A stretch of 15,602 bases of DNA from Treponema sp. UBA4319 (GTDB lineage: Bacteria; Spirochaetota; Spirochaetia; Treponematales; Treponemataceae): assembly GCA_002393865.1 (NCBI GenBank), contig DGUD01000028.1, positions 1-15,602 of the forward strand, in the 5' to 3' direction. The translations under genes were made by a program, and so were the position numbers. The notes under the pieces were generated by a model that was not told where the DNA came from, did not search any database, and saw nothing but the letters and a program-made list of their open reading frames with translations. The stretch's first letter is position 1. Each line of letters starts with the position of its first letter. Below are positions 1 through 6,988 of the stretch, piece after piece.

Positions 1-58
1 GATTCCGGCGGGAGTGGTATCTGATTCCGGCGGGAGTGGTATCTGATTCCGGCGGGAG
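1..58. repeat. 22-bp tandem repeat, 2.6 copies, cut by window edge
   Basis: Two identical 22-base units (1-22, 23-44) beginning GATTCCGGCGGGAG and ending TGGTATCT are followed by a third, partial unit that keeps only its first 14 bases (45-58). The array probably continues to the left of the window. The last GGCGGGAG (51-58) can pair with CTCCGCC (66-72) to form a hairpin with one bulged G. No T-tract follows it, so I do not call a terminator. No coding function is seen. It may be a short intergenic VNTR. Confidence 0.85.
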
Positions 59-149
59 CCCCAAGCTCCGCCGCAGCCGCCATATTGCTATTTTTATGTA
101 AGCAGCTTCCGGAAAAATGCATAAATATGCAAAAACTGGGGCAAAAACC

Positions 150-178
150 TTGACATTCCGAAACTTTTTTTAGATACT
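150..178 (+). promoter_or_regulatory. Strong sigma-70-type promoter for the aminotransferase
   Basis: A perfect -35 TTGACA (150-155) is followed by a 17-base spacer and the -10 hexamer GATACT (173-178, four of six to TATAAT). The expected start of transcription is near 185, only about three bases before the ATG at 188. A 14-base inverted repeat (118-131, TGCAT arms, AAAT loop) lies upstream at about -60 and could be an operator; this is inference. Confidence 0.7.
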
Positions 179-187
179 GTAAGCATT

Positions 188-1483
188 ATGATTACGCCCC
201 TTGCACAGGAACTGAACGAGACCCTTTCAGGCACCACACCCGGCTGCCTTCTTTCGGATTTGGGAACACGGCTTTACTTCCCCAAAGGTATCATCGCGCA
301 AAGCGGAGAGGCAAAGAAGCTCGGCAAAACCGCAAACGGTACCATCGGCATGACGGTCATCGACGGAACCCCCGCCGTGCTGCCATCCATCCAGAACATC
401 GTGCCCGGTATGACACCGAGGGAGCTGGTGGCCTATGCACCCACCGCAGGGAACGCCGATCTCCGCGCGTTCTGGAAGGAAAACATCATCAAGAAAAATC
501 CCTCGCTCAAGGGGAAATCCATTTCGCTGCCGGTCGTCGTGCCGGGGCTGACTGCAGGCATCTCCTATCTGGCAGACCTTTTCCTTGACGAGACCAAGCC
601 GCTTATAGCAGCCGACCCGTCATGGGACAACTACGTTCTGATTGCAGAGGCACGGAGAAACGCGGCATTCGTGCAGTTCTCCATGTTCAAGGACGGAAAA
701 TTCAACATCGAAGGGCTCAAGCAGACGATGAGCGAGCAGGCAAAGTCCGGCTCCGTCCGGGTTCTCCTGAACTTCCCGCAGAATCCGTCGGGATACAGCC
801 TTACCGCGGCGGAAGCACAGCAGGTCGTCGCGTTCATCAAGCAGCTCGCGGACGGCGGCACCAAAGTCATGGTCTGGAGCGATGACGCCTACTTCGGGCT
901 CGATTACGAGGCAGACATAGAAAAACAGTCGCTGTTCGCCTATCTCGCCGACCTGAGCCCCAATGTCCTCGCCGCAAAAATAGACGGCCCCACAAAAGAA
1001 GACTTTGTCTGGGGATTCCGCTGCGGATTCATTACGTTCGGCTGCAAGGGAATGACGGAAGCGCAGTATGACGCCCTCGTCAAGAAGCTTATGGGCGCAA
1101 TCCGCTCATCCGTCTCCTGCTCGTCAACGCCGCCCCAGTCCCTGCTGCTCCGCGCCTACAACGACCCGGAGACAGAAAAGCAGAAAGCGGCGTTCCGGGC
1201 GGTGCTTGAGCGCCGCTACAAGCTCGTAAAGGCCTTTGTCTCCGCGCACAGCAGCAAAACAATCGCCCCGCTGCCGTTCAACTCCGGCTATTTCATGGCA
1301 TTCCATCTGGATGGAGTGGACGCAGAGGAGCTGCGGCAGAAGTTGCTAAAAGAATGCGGAATTGGTACAATAGCAATCGATGCGCAGACCTTGCGCGTTG
1401 CATTCAGCAGCCTTGAAGAGGACAAGATTGATATTGTATACAAAGCCATCTATGACGCAGCGGACTCACTCGCATCCCGTTAA
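188..1483 (+). CDS. PLP-dependent class I/II aminotransferase (aspartate/aromatic type)
   Basis: A 431-residue fold-type I aminotransferase, normal length for the family. It transfers amino groups between an amino acid and a 2-oxo acid in the cytoplasm. Visible motifs are NFPQNPSGY (195-203) with the PLP-contacting Asn199, SDDAYFGLDY (231-240) with the Asp/Tyr that bind the pyridine ring, and TKEDFVWGFRCG (269-280), where Lys270 should form the Schiff base and Arg278 is the conserved Arg of the GxRxG segment. A second Arg near the C terminus (TLRVAF) would bind the substrate carboxylate. The N terminus (MITPLAQELN, then LYFPKGIIAQS) resembles that of full-length relatives, which supports the ATG at 188 although no Shine-Dalgarno precedes it. 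The promoter lies so close that the mRNA would be almost leaderless. The amino-acid substrate cannot be told from the sequence. The solute-binding lipoprotein gene overlaps its 3' end by 32 bases. Confidence 0.9.
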   Translation: MITPLAQELNETLSGTTPGCLLSDLGTRLYFPKGIIAQSGEAKKLGKTANGTIGMTVIDGTPAVLPSIQNIVPGMTPRELVAYAPTAGNADLRAFWKENIIKKNPSLKGKSISLPVVVPGLTAGISYLADLFLDETKPLIAADPSWDNYVLIAEARRNAAFVQFSMFKDGKFNIEGLKQTMSEQAKSGSVRVLLNFPQNPSGYSLTAAEAQQVVAFIKQLADGGTKVMVWSDDAYFGLDYEADIEKQSLFAYLADLSPNVLAAKIDGPTKEDFVWGFRCGFITFGCKGMTEAQYDALVKKLMGAIRSSVSCSSTPPQSLLLRAYNDPETEKQKAAFRAVLERRYKLVKAFVSAHSSKTIAPLPFNSGYFMAFHLDGVDAEELRQKLLKECGIGTIAIDAQTLRVAFSSLEEDKIDIVYKAIYDAADSLASR

Positions 1484-2792
1484 AAACAGCGCTGTCCGGA
1501 AGCACCGCCGCTTTCCGGGCAGCCGCCATATACCTGCCGGTGCGGCAAAGCTCTGCATTGCCGCACTGCTGGCCATTCAGGCAATCATATCTTTTTCCTG
1601 CACACAGCAACAGAACCCGCTCATCATCTGGACTGACCAAGAGGAATTCGCCTCCTACACGGAGCTGTTCAACGCAAGCCATGGCGTCAAGGCCGTCGTC
1701 GTATACAAGAAAGAGCCCTCCCGCTCGCTGCCGCCCGCAAAGGACGAGCAGCCGCCGGATATCGTCATCGCATCGTGGCTCAAAAATTCCGCCACCAGAA
1801 AAAATTTCTCGCCGCTCGACTACATGTTCGGCGAGCAGAAAATCACAAAAGAAGCCTTCTATGAGGAGCTGCTCGACTACGGGGAAATCAACGGCGCGCA
1901 GTACCTGCTCCCCGTCAATTTCAACATTCCCGCAATGGTGCTCAGCAAGGAGAACGATGCGGTTCTGGACGATGACCATATCATATCCATCGGCGCGCTC
2001 AAGAGGAAATCCGAGGAATTCAACAAGAAGGCGCAGAACGGCTCCTTTACCGCCATGGGATATGCCCCGTCATGGGATTCAGATTTTGCCTACCAGCTGT
2101 CAAAGCTCCAGGGGGCACAGTACCAGGAGCATGGCACAACCTTCTCGTGGAACAGCGAGGCGCTTCAGCTCTCGGTAGACTACCTGCAGAACTGGACAAG
2201 CTCCTGCAACACCAGTACCGAAACCGAGCAGAATTTCCAGTTCAAGTATCTGTACATACCAAAATACCAGCAGGTCGCCAGCGGCCACTGCCTCTTTGCC
2301 TACATGTCCAGCAAAGATTTCTTTTCGCTTGGCGAAGGCCTTGCCGAGAATCTTTCTTTCCGCTGGCTCTCGGACGGAAAGAAAATCATGGTCGAGGACG
2401 ACATCGTCATGCTGGGGCTCTACCGGCACGCAAAGGATTCGCAGAAAGCCGAGCAGTTCATCGAATGGCTCTTCAAGGAAGACACGCAGCGGCAGATGCT
2501 GGAGCGGGCGCGGGACATGAAGCTCGCCACCGTCCAGTTCGGGATTGCCGGCGGCTTTTCCTCCATCAAAAATGTAAACACAAGCATTTTTCCAAGCTGC
2601 TACCGGATGCTGCTCAGCAACCTGCCGGCAGAGGAATACCTGTACATCGACGGCATGCTCCCCGCCCGCTGGCCGCAGTTCAAGGAGCGGCTCGTGCTGC
2701 CATACCTGGCGGAAAGCATGGCCACGAGCAGCAAGGAGAGTCCGCAGTCGCTGGAAGAGCGCCTTGCCGCATGGAACCGGCAGGTCTACTGA
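1452..2792 (+). CDS. Extracellular solute-binding lipoprotein (ABC importer family 1 type)
   Basis: A 446-residue protein with a basic N-terminal stretch (RKHRR), a hydrophobic segment (about 33-47) and the lipobox-like IISFSC with Cys50 as the probable lipidation site. The mature part starts NPLIIWTDQEEFASYTELFN, typical of bacterial family 1 solute-binding proteins. It continues with PDIVIASWLKN, LLPVNFNIPAMVLSKEN and a C-terminal helical region carrying the AEQFIEWLFKEDTQRQML motif seen in sugar-binding proteins. It should sit on the outer face of the inner membrane and present a ligand, probably a carbohydrate, to a permease. No permease or ATPase gene adjoins it, so partner and ligand are unknown. 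The ATG at 1452 is chosen because it gives a complete lipoprotein signal; an ATG at 1380 would add 24 unlikely residues. The start lies 32 bases inside the aminotransferase gene, which suggests translational coupling. Confidence 0.8.
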   Translation: MTQRTHSHPVKNSAVRKHRRFPGSRHIPAGAAKLCIAALLAIQAIISFSCTQQQNPLIIWTDQEEFASYTELFNASHGVKAVVVYKKEPSRSLPPAKDEQPPDIVIASWLKNSATRKNFSPLDYMFGEQKITKEAFYEELLDYGEINGAQYLLPVNFNIPAMVLSKENDAVLDDDHIISIGALKRKSEEFNKKAQNGSFTAMGYAPSWDSDFAYQLSKLQGAQYQEHGTTFSWNSEALQLSVDYLQNWTSSCNTSTETEQNFQFKYLYIPKYQQVASGHCLFAYMSSKDFFSLGEGLAENLSFRWLSDGKKIMVEDDIVMLGLYRHAKDSQKAEQFIEWLFKEDTQRQMLERARDMKLATVQFGIAGGFSSIKNVNTSIFPSCYRMLLSNLPAEEYLYIDGMLPARWPQFKERLVLPYLAESMATSSKESPQSLEERLAAWNRQVY

Positions 2793-2794
2793 GC

Positions 2795-2816
2795 GCGCAT
2801 CATTCAGATGCGTTTG
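2795..2816 (+). terminator. Weak hairpin after the solute-binding protein gene
   Basis: CGCATC (2796-2801) pairs with GATGCG (2807-2812) around a five-base loop, with a possible extra G-T pair. It starts only a few bases after the stop codon, but just three T residues follow, so it is at best a weak terminator. Confidence 0.3.
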
Positions 2817-2922
2817 CCGCACATCGCCGCTGCCGTTTGCGGAAGCGATGCGCAGCTGCCCTGCCCATTCCGGCTGCTGCCCGCGCGCCGTACAAAGGCA
2901 AGCCCAAAGTCAAATTTAGGAC

Positions 2923-2949
2923 TAAATAAAATTTTTCTGCCTCCGATAA
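2923..2949 (+). promoter_or_regulatory. Candidate sigma-28 (FliA/SigD-type) promoter
   Basis: TAAA (2923-2926), 15 bases, then TCCGATAA (2942-2949). The flagellar sigma-28 consensus is TAAA-N15-GCCGATAA, so the match is exact in spacing and has one mismatch in the -10 octamer. Transcription would start near 2955, just before the ribosome-binding site of the gene at 2969. No good sigma-70 pair is seen with it: a GATAAT lies in the same place, but its -35 is poor. Confidence 0.5.
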
Positions 2950-2968
2950 TGAAAATGAGGGTAGGAAA

Positions 2969-3361
2969 ATGTATTCAAACGGGATATCACTTAACGCAGC
3001 ATCATACAAGACGCTCTTTTCAAGCACTTCCGGCAGGCTGTATGTACCAGTCAAGCCGAATGTCGTCGTCTACGCGCAGCTCAGCCATGTACATGGCACG
3101 GCTGCAAAAGCCGGACAGAGCACAGTATCCATCGACAAAGTGCATCTGCTCAACACGCTGATAGATCAGCTTGTCAGCATGAAGAAAAATCCGATTGCAA
3201 AAGCCGATGTATTCGCGCTTTCTGACAAGCAGCAGGACGCGCTCATCCAGAAGTATCAGGAGCAGATTCATACCGCTGTCGTGCTTGCTTCCCAGCCGCA
3301 GACATACGGTCTGGCAGGGCTTATCCCGGAAGAAGGCATCATACTCAACGTAGCCGCATAA
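2969..3361 (+). CDS. Conserved-looking hypothetical protein, possible motility regulon member
   Basis: A 130-residue soluble protein with no signal peptide or membrane segment. I do not recognise the family. The first half is predicted to be beta-rich (SGRLYVPVKPNVVVYAQLSHVHG). The second half is helical and polar (LLNTLIDQLVSMKK; SDKQQDALIQKYQEQIHTAV), and it ends in a short hydrophobic tail (GLAGLIPEEGIILNVAA). The start is set by a good ribosome-binding site (GAGGG at 2957-2961, seven bases before the ATG). It stands alone, between a candidate sigma-28 promoter and a strong terminator, so it is a single-gene transcription unit. If the promoter is real, the protein is probably made with late flagellar or chemotaxis genes. 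The function itself is not visible from the sequence. Confidence 0.8.
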   Translation: MYSNGISLNAASYKTLFSSTSGRLYVPVKPNVVVYAQLSHVHGTAAKAGQSTVSIDKVHLLNTLIDQLVSMKKNPIAKADVFALSDKQQDALIQKYQEQIHTAVVLASQPQTYGLAGLIPEEGIILNVAA

Positions 3362-3368
3362 ACAGAGT

Positions 3369-3396
3369 GCCCCCGGTATGCACCGGGGGCTTTTTT
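3369..3396 (+). terminator. Intrinsic terminator
   Basis: A perfect nine-base-pair stem, GCCCCCGGT (3369-3377) with ACCGGGGGC (3382-3390) around an ATGC loop, is followed directly by six T residues (3391-3396). It lies eight bases after the stop of the 130-residue hypothetical gene and closes that transcript. Confidence 0.95.
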
Positions 3397-3472
3397 CGGC
3401 ACAGCGCCATCTGCAAATTAGCAGTGAATCATATCGTGCTGCTCTGCGGCAATCTTCTTTGACTGCACAAAC

Positions 3473-3589
3473 GGGATGACTAAAAAGTTCAAAATGCGGT
3501 GGTTGAGCCTGTCGAAACCACCATATATAGCGTAGTGGTCATTTCGACAAGCTCAATAACCACTACGAAACGAACTTATTGGACATCCC
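3473..3589. repeat. 117-bp imperfect palindrome, REP/MITE-like element
   Basis: The outer arms GGGATGACTAAAAAGTTC (3473-3490) and GAACTTATTGGACATCCC (3572-3589) are inverted copies with three mismatches in 18. Inside them are two inverted copies of a core: GGTTGAGCCTGTCGAAACC within 3498-3522, and TTTCGACAAGCTCAA within 3531-3567. Each can also fold alone: GGTGGTT/AACCACC (3498-3522), and CGTAGTGGT/ACCACTACG (3531-3567). The centre is the AT-rich ATATATAG near 3523-3530. There is no coding capacity. The TTCGACAggCTCAA core is of the kind found in dispersed bacterial REP-like repeats (established knowledge, from memory). It separates the plus-strand terminator from the minus-strand xylosidase gene end. 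Confidence 0.8.
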
Positions 3590-3635
3590 CTTTATAGGCT
3601 ATTGTCCTCCAAGTGCTACGGCGGGGAAAAACGGC

Positions 3636-5633
3636 CTAGCGTTTCTCAAAAGGGCCCGGGAGCGGATTCTCCGGGCGCTTGTTCCCAAAGAAGTCCGTGT
3701 CAAAGCATATCGGAGAGCCATCCGGATTCTCGAAGCCTTGCTCCGGCTCAAAGGCTTTGCCCAAAGTCTCCGTGCAGACGAGCTTTACCGCAGGACGCGG
3801 GAGGAAATCGTACAGGTTCGTCACGAGCTCCGGCATTCCGTCGCCTTCCTTTACTTCCAGCGTCACCGTATGCTCACGCTCCTCGCAGAAATTCTGCTCC
3901 TTGCCGCAGCGCTTTGCCCCGTTGAAATAGACATTGCCGCCAGTCCAGACGGGCAGCGACTCATAGTAGCGGTCGCTTGCAGGGGATCCCATGCCGCAGT
4001 AACCGTCGAACATAGCTTTCCATTCCTCTTCGGTCGCATAGTCGTTGTAAGGCTGTGTCCCGACAAGCACATTCAGGTCGGACCAGCCGTTTCCTTCCAT
4101 CTCCTTGGAGAATTCCACCATTCCCTGCCGAAGCGGCTTCTGCACAAATATATTGTTGTAGAAACGGGCATCGCCGTGCAGGATAGTCATAAAGCCCGCG
4201 ACTTCCGTACGGTGCGGCACATGGTACGGCGTATAACGGGGCGACGGCTTTGTTATGGAGCCGTTGTTCACGCCCTGACCGACCCCTACCAGAGATCCGG
4301 CAATCAGATTGTGCACCAGCGCAAAGCCTTGCGTGCAGAGCCGGAGCGCGCAATCGGAAAGCAGCACGTTGTTGTCGATGAGCGTCGGACCGTGGGAAAC
4401 CTCCACGAATATATCCTCGCCGATACCCATGCGCCCCTTGCCCTGCAGCAGGTAATCATAGGGCAGCGTATTATTATAGAAGAAATTCTGCGTGACCCGC
4501 GTTCCCTGTGCCTGCCAGTCCAGCCAAAGCCCACGCGTGCAGTTGTGGATATTGTTCCGGCGGATGATAACATCGATGGCCGCATGCATTTTGATGCCGC
4601 CGATTTCGGCACCGGCAAGGTTCTGCTTATTGTTTATATGATGGATATGGTTGTCTTCGATGATGGAGAACACCCCGCCCAAATGCCCGACGATACCGGT
4701 CTGCCCGCAGTCATGGATATTGCAGCGGCGGATAATATGGGAGCCTATTTTCTCTTTGCTCCAGCCTTCGGTCTGCGCAAGGCAGATGCATTCACGCTCT
4801 GTCTGAGTGCCGTCCTTATACTTCCATTCAAGCCATTTGTTGTCGTTGGATTTCTGCAGGTACTTGCCGAGCGATATGCCGGAGCATTTTGAGTCGCTGA
4901 TCTCGCAGTCCTCTATAATCCAGCCCTTGGACCAGTGGGGACCGACCATGCCTTCCTGATAGGCCGTGGGAGGAGCCCACTGCGTTGCCGCCTGCCGCAC
5001 GGAAAAACCGGAAAGCGTTATGTAGCCGACACCTTCCTTGGACGGATAGAAGCAGTTTTCCCGCACATTTATCTCGACATTCTCCTTGGAAGGGTCTGCG
5101 CCATGGAAATTCGCATAGATTACAGTCTGATTGCTGCCGCTGTCCTGCTCCGTGTACCATGCATAGACGGAAAAATCCTTGTCCCAGGAGGCTTCGTCCG
5201 GTACCGGGGAAAGCACCTGCTCCAATGATGTCACCTCATACAGGGATTTCCCGTTCAGGTACACTTCCCCGGTATGGGCAGTAAACGTCGCGATGAACCA
5301 GTCGCCGTGCACCAGGGTCGTATAGGGATTATAGGAGCCGAACAGGCGGTTGTCTATCCGCGCGACAAAGACATCACCTTTGTACGGTTTCCAGTCCGTT
5401 ATGCGCTCCGCGCCAGAGATAACGGCTCCGAGCGGACGCTGGGAGCGGTAGCTGATACGTGCCGTCTCGGTACCCGCATTCGCGGGGTCAACGTATTCCC
5501 GGTATACGCCAGGCGCAACGACGACGCTGTCGCCCGCAACAGCCCGCTTTGCCGCCTCAGAAATCGTCCTGAACGGTTTTGCCTGAGATCCGTCGCCAGA
5601 AACCGCGGCGGCTATATCCACATAGTATGTCAT
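3636..5633 (-). CDS. GH120 beta-xylosidase (right-handed parallel beta-helix), intracellular
   Basis: A 665-residue beta-helix enzyme that should release xylose from the non-reducing ends of xylo-oligosaccharides. It shares many segments with GH120 XylC of Thermoanaerobacterium saccharolyticum as I remember it: YYVDIAAAVSGDGS...PFRTISEAAKRAVAGD at the start, WAPPTAYQEGMVGPHWSKGW (219-238), KIGSHIIRRCNIHDCGQ (295-311) and GLWLDWQAQGTRV (368-380). Asp372 in LWLDW matches the XylC nucleophile, and Glu411 in FVEVSHGP the acid/base. About 16 extra residues (388-406 region) lie between them compared with XylC. No signal peptide is present, so it acts in the cytoplasm. The start at 5633 is chosen because GAGGAGG lies just upstream; a longer form from 5678 would place this site inside the gene. 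It follows the intracellular GH10 gene in the same direction after 122 bases, as a probable operon. Confidence 0.88.
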   Translation of the reverse strand: MTYYVDIAAAVSGDGSQAKPFRTISEAAKRAVAGDSVVVAPGVYREYVDPANAGTETARISYRSQRPLGAVISGAERITDWKPYKGDVFVARIDNRLFGSYNPYTTLVHGDWFIATFTAHTGEVYLNGKSLYEVTSLEQVLSPVPDEASWDKDFSVYAWYTEQDSGSNQTVIYANFHGADPSKENVEINVRENCFYPSKEGVGYITLSGFSVRQAATQWAPPTAYQEGMVGPHWSKGWIIEDCEISDSKCSGISLGKYLQKSNDNKWLEWKYKDGTQTERECICLAQTEGWSKEKIGSHIIRRCNIHDCGQTGIVGHLGGVFSIIEDNHIHHINNKQNLAGAEIGGIKMHAAIDVIIRRNNIHNCTRGLWLDWQAQGTRVTQNFFYNNTLPYDYLLQGKGRMGIGEDIFVEVSHGPTLIDNNVLLSDCALRLCTQGFALVHNLIAGSLVGVGQGVNNGSITKPSPRYTPYHVPHRTEVAGFMTILHGDARFYNNIFVQKPLRQGMVEFSKEMEGNGWSDLNVLVGTQPYNDYATEEEWKAMFDGYCGMGSPASDRYYESLPVWTGGNVYFNGAKRCGKEQNFCEEREHTVTLEVKEGDGMPELVTNLYDFLPRPAVKLVCTETLGKAFEPEQGFENPDGSPICFDTDFFGNKRPENPLPGPFEKR
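3654..3676 (-). terminator. Terminator-like hairpin inside the last codons of the xylosidase gene
   Basis: Read on the minus strand, GCCCGGAG (3676-3669) pairs with CTCCCGGGC (3662-3654) with one bulged C around a six-base loop. CCTTTT follows. The structure lies within the final codons, before the TAG at 3636-3638. The T-tract is short, so termination may be partial. Confidence 0.35.
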
Positions 5634-5720
5634 AATTCCTCCTCTCTCAAAGCTAAGGGGATGCCGCAAAGCCCGCAAGCCAGCAAAACACCCCGCCGGC
5701 GAGCACTCAGAAGCCCAGTT

Positions 5721-5744
5721 TGTCCTGAACGCATCTTCAGGACA
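5721..5744. other. Nine-base-pair hairpin between GH10 and GH120 genes
   Basis: TGTCCTGAA (5721-5729) and TTCAGGACA (5736-5744) form a perfect nine-pair stem with a six-base loop, starting 12 bases after the GH10 stop codon. No T-tract follows on either strand. It is more likely an mRNA-stabilising or processing structure within the operon than a terminator (inference). Confidence 0.6.
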
Positions 5745-5755
5745 GGATCACCACC

Positions 5756-6988
5756 CTAGGCCAGAACCACGTCTGCCTGGGCAACGCCATCTTTCAGCAC
5801 AAACGGAGCGCTCACCGCCCCCGTGCTCAGGCTGTATGTTCCCTTAAAGCCGTGCACGTCCGCAAAGCCCTGCGCATCCGTGGTGAGCGTGTAGTCAGTC
5901 CACCATTCCTTCTGAATCAGGTTCTTGAGCATGGTATAGGCAGGCTTCTCGCTGTTGTCCTTCCGCAGCAAGCCGCTCGGCGCATTAAGCCACGCGCCGT
6001 CCGCAAAATCCCAGCCGGTCACAGCCTGCACCTGCGGATGCGCAAAAAGCGTGCGGTACATCTCCTCCAGCTGCTGTGCCTGGCAGGCCTCGCCTTCCGG
6101 GGTGGACGGCCAGTCCTTTACCTGCCAGTCGTTCAAATCCTCTATCTCCGGCGGAATCGGCGTACCGGAAACTATCGTGTTCTCCGTAAAGTGGAGTGGC
6201 AGCCCGAACCTTGCAAAACGGGCAAGGACATTCTCCAGCTTTTCCTTGCCCCAATAGCCCTGATGCTGGTGGGACTGTATGCCGATTGCACTGATGGGAA
6301 CCCCGGCGTCCAGCAGCCCGTCCAGCAGAATCTCATACGAGACAGAGGTATTGAAATCATTGATGAGGAAGACGCCATCAGGGTTCGCGGCCTTGGCGGC
6401 GGCAAAAACCTCTTTTACCAGCGCGCTGCGCCCCAGCTTGCGGCAAATGCGGGTAACGGCATTGTCGTACTTGGAGAAATCAGGCATGATGACAACTTCG
6501 TTGATGACATCCCAGATATCGACGATCCCCTTGAACGCCGTGACATCCCGTCTGATGCGCTCAAGCTGCTTTTTCAGGATGGTGTCGGTGTCATATTTCA
6601 GCAGCCAGTCCGCACAGACCGTATGCCAGCAAAGCGGATGCCCCTTTGCCGTCACACCGCGGCTTGCCATCAGGCTGGCAGCGGCACGCAGCGCATCCGT
6701 CCGCGGCTTTCCTTCCTCCGGCTCAAAATTTCCCCAATAAAAAGGCAGCGTCCCAAAATTGAAGAGCGAGAACCATTTTTCGGCACGCTCCTCAAGGAAG
6801 GCACGGTCGGCGCCCGGATAAGGATTTGCTGCCGCAAGGATATCAAAAGCCCCGCAGCCAAAGAGGAATTCATGCTTCTGCTGCTGGACCCTGACGGCAG
6901 CCCCCGCAAGAGCTTTGTTATGCGCATCCAGCAGCCTGACCCTGCAGCTGGATTTCCGATGTTCGTAACGAGAAGATGTGTCTGTCAT
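5756..6988 (-). CDS. GH10 endo-1,4-beta-xylanase, intracellular
   Basis: A 410-residue GH10 enzyme with no signal peptide, so it should act on imported xylo-oligosaccharides. The catalytic barrel spans about 45-355. The acid/base is Glu164 in WDVINEVV, and the nucleophile is Glu269 in LHFTENTIV. Other GH10 landmarks are GHPLCWH (116-122), IGIQSHQH (235-242), and WDFADGAWLNAPSGLL...KPAY (326-351). The nucleophile motif is TEN rather than the usual TELD, which places it in a divergent branch. The N-terminal part (CRVRLLDAHNKALAGAAVRVQQQ, 15-37) and the C-terminal part (TDYTLTTDAQGFADVHGFKGTYSL, 364-387) look like one small beta-sandwich wrapped around the barrel. The start is supported by AAAGGAG four bases before the ATG. 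It is the first gene of a pair with the GH120 xylosidase and diverges from the secreted xylanase. Confidence 0.92.
   Translation of the reverse strand: MTDTSSRYEHRKSSCRVRLLDAHNKALAGAAVRVQQQKHEFLFGCGAFDILAAANPYPGADRAFLEERAEKWFSLFNFGTLPFYWGNFEPEEGKPRTDALRAAASLMASRGVTAKGHPLCWHTVCADWLLKYDTDTILKKQLERIRRDVTAFKGIVDIWDVINEVVIMPDFSKYDNAVTRICRKLGRSALVKEVFAAAKAANPDGVFLINDFNTSVSYEILLDGLLDAGVPISAIGIQSHQHQGYWGKEKLENVLARFARFGLPLHFTENTIVSGTPIPPEIEDLNDWQVKDWPSTPEGEACQAQQLEEMYRTLFAHPQVQAVTGWDFADGAWLNAPSGLLRKDNSEKPAYTMLKNLIQKEWWTDYTLTTDAQGFADVHGFKGTYSLSTGAVSAPFVLKDGVAQADVVLA

Noticed and set aside
1404..1979. 191-codon minus-strand frame over the aminotransferase/lipoprotein junction
   Set aside because: Antisense to two supported genes, no ribosome-binding site or motif.
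2072..2929. 285-codon plus-strand frame inside the solute-binding protein gene
   Set aside because: Alternate frame with His/Arg/Ala-rich, domain-free translation.
3498..3567. CRISPR-like repeat units
   Set aside because: There are only two inverted copies with no regular spacers; this is a palindromic element, not an array.
3579..4892. 437-codon open frame on the plus strand opposite the GH120 gene
   Set aside because: It lies wholly antisense to a gene with clear family motifs and ribosome-binding site, and its translation has no recognisable domain. Long antisense frames are expected from the codon use of the real gene.
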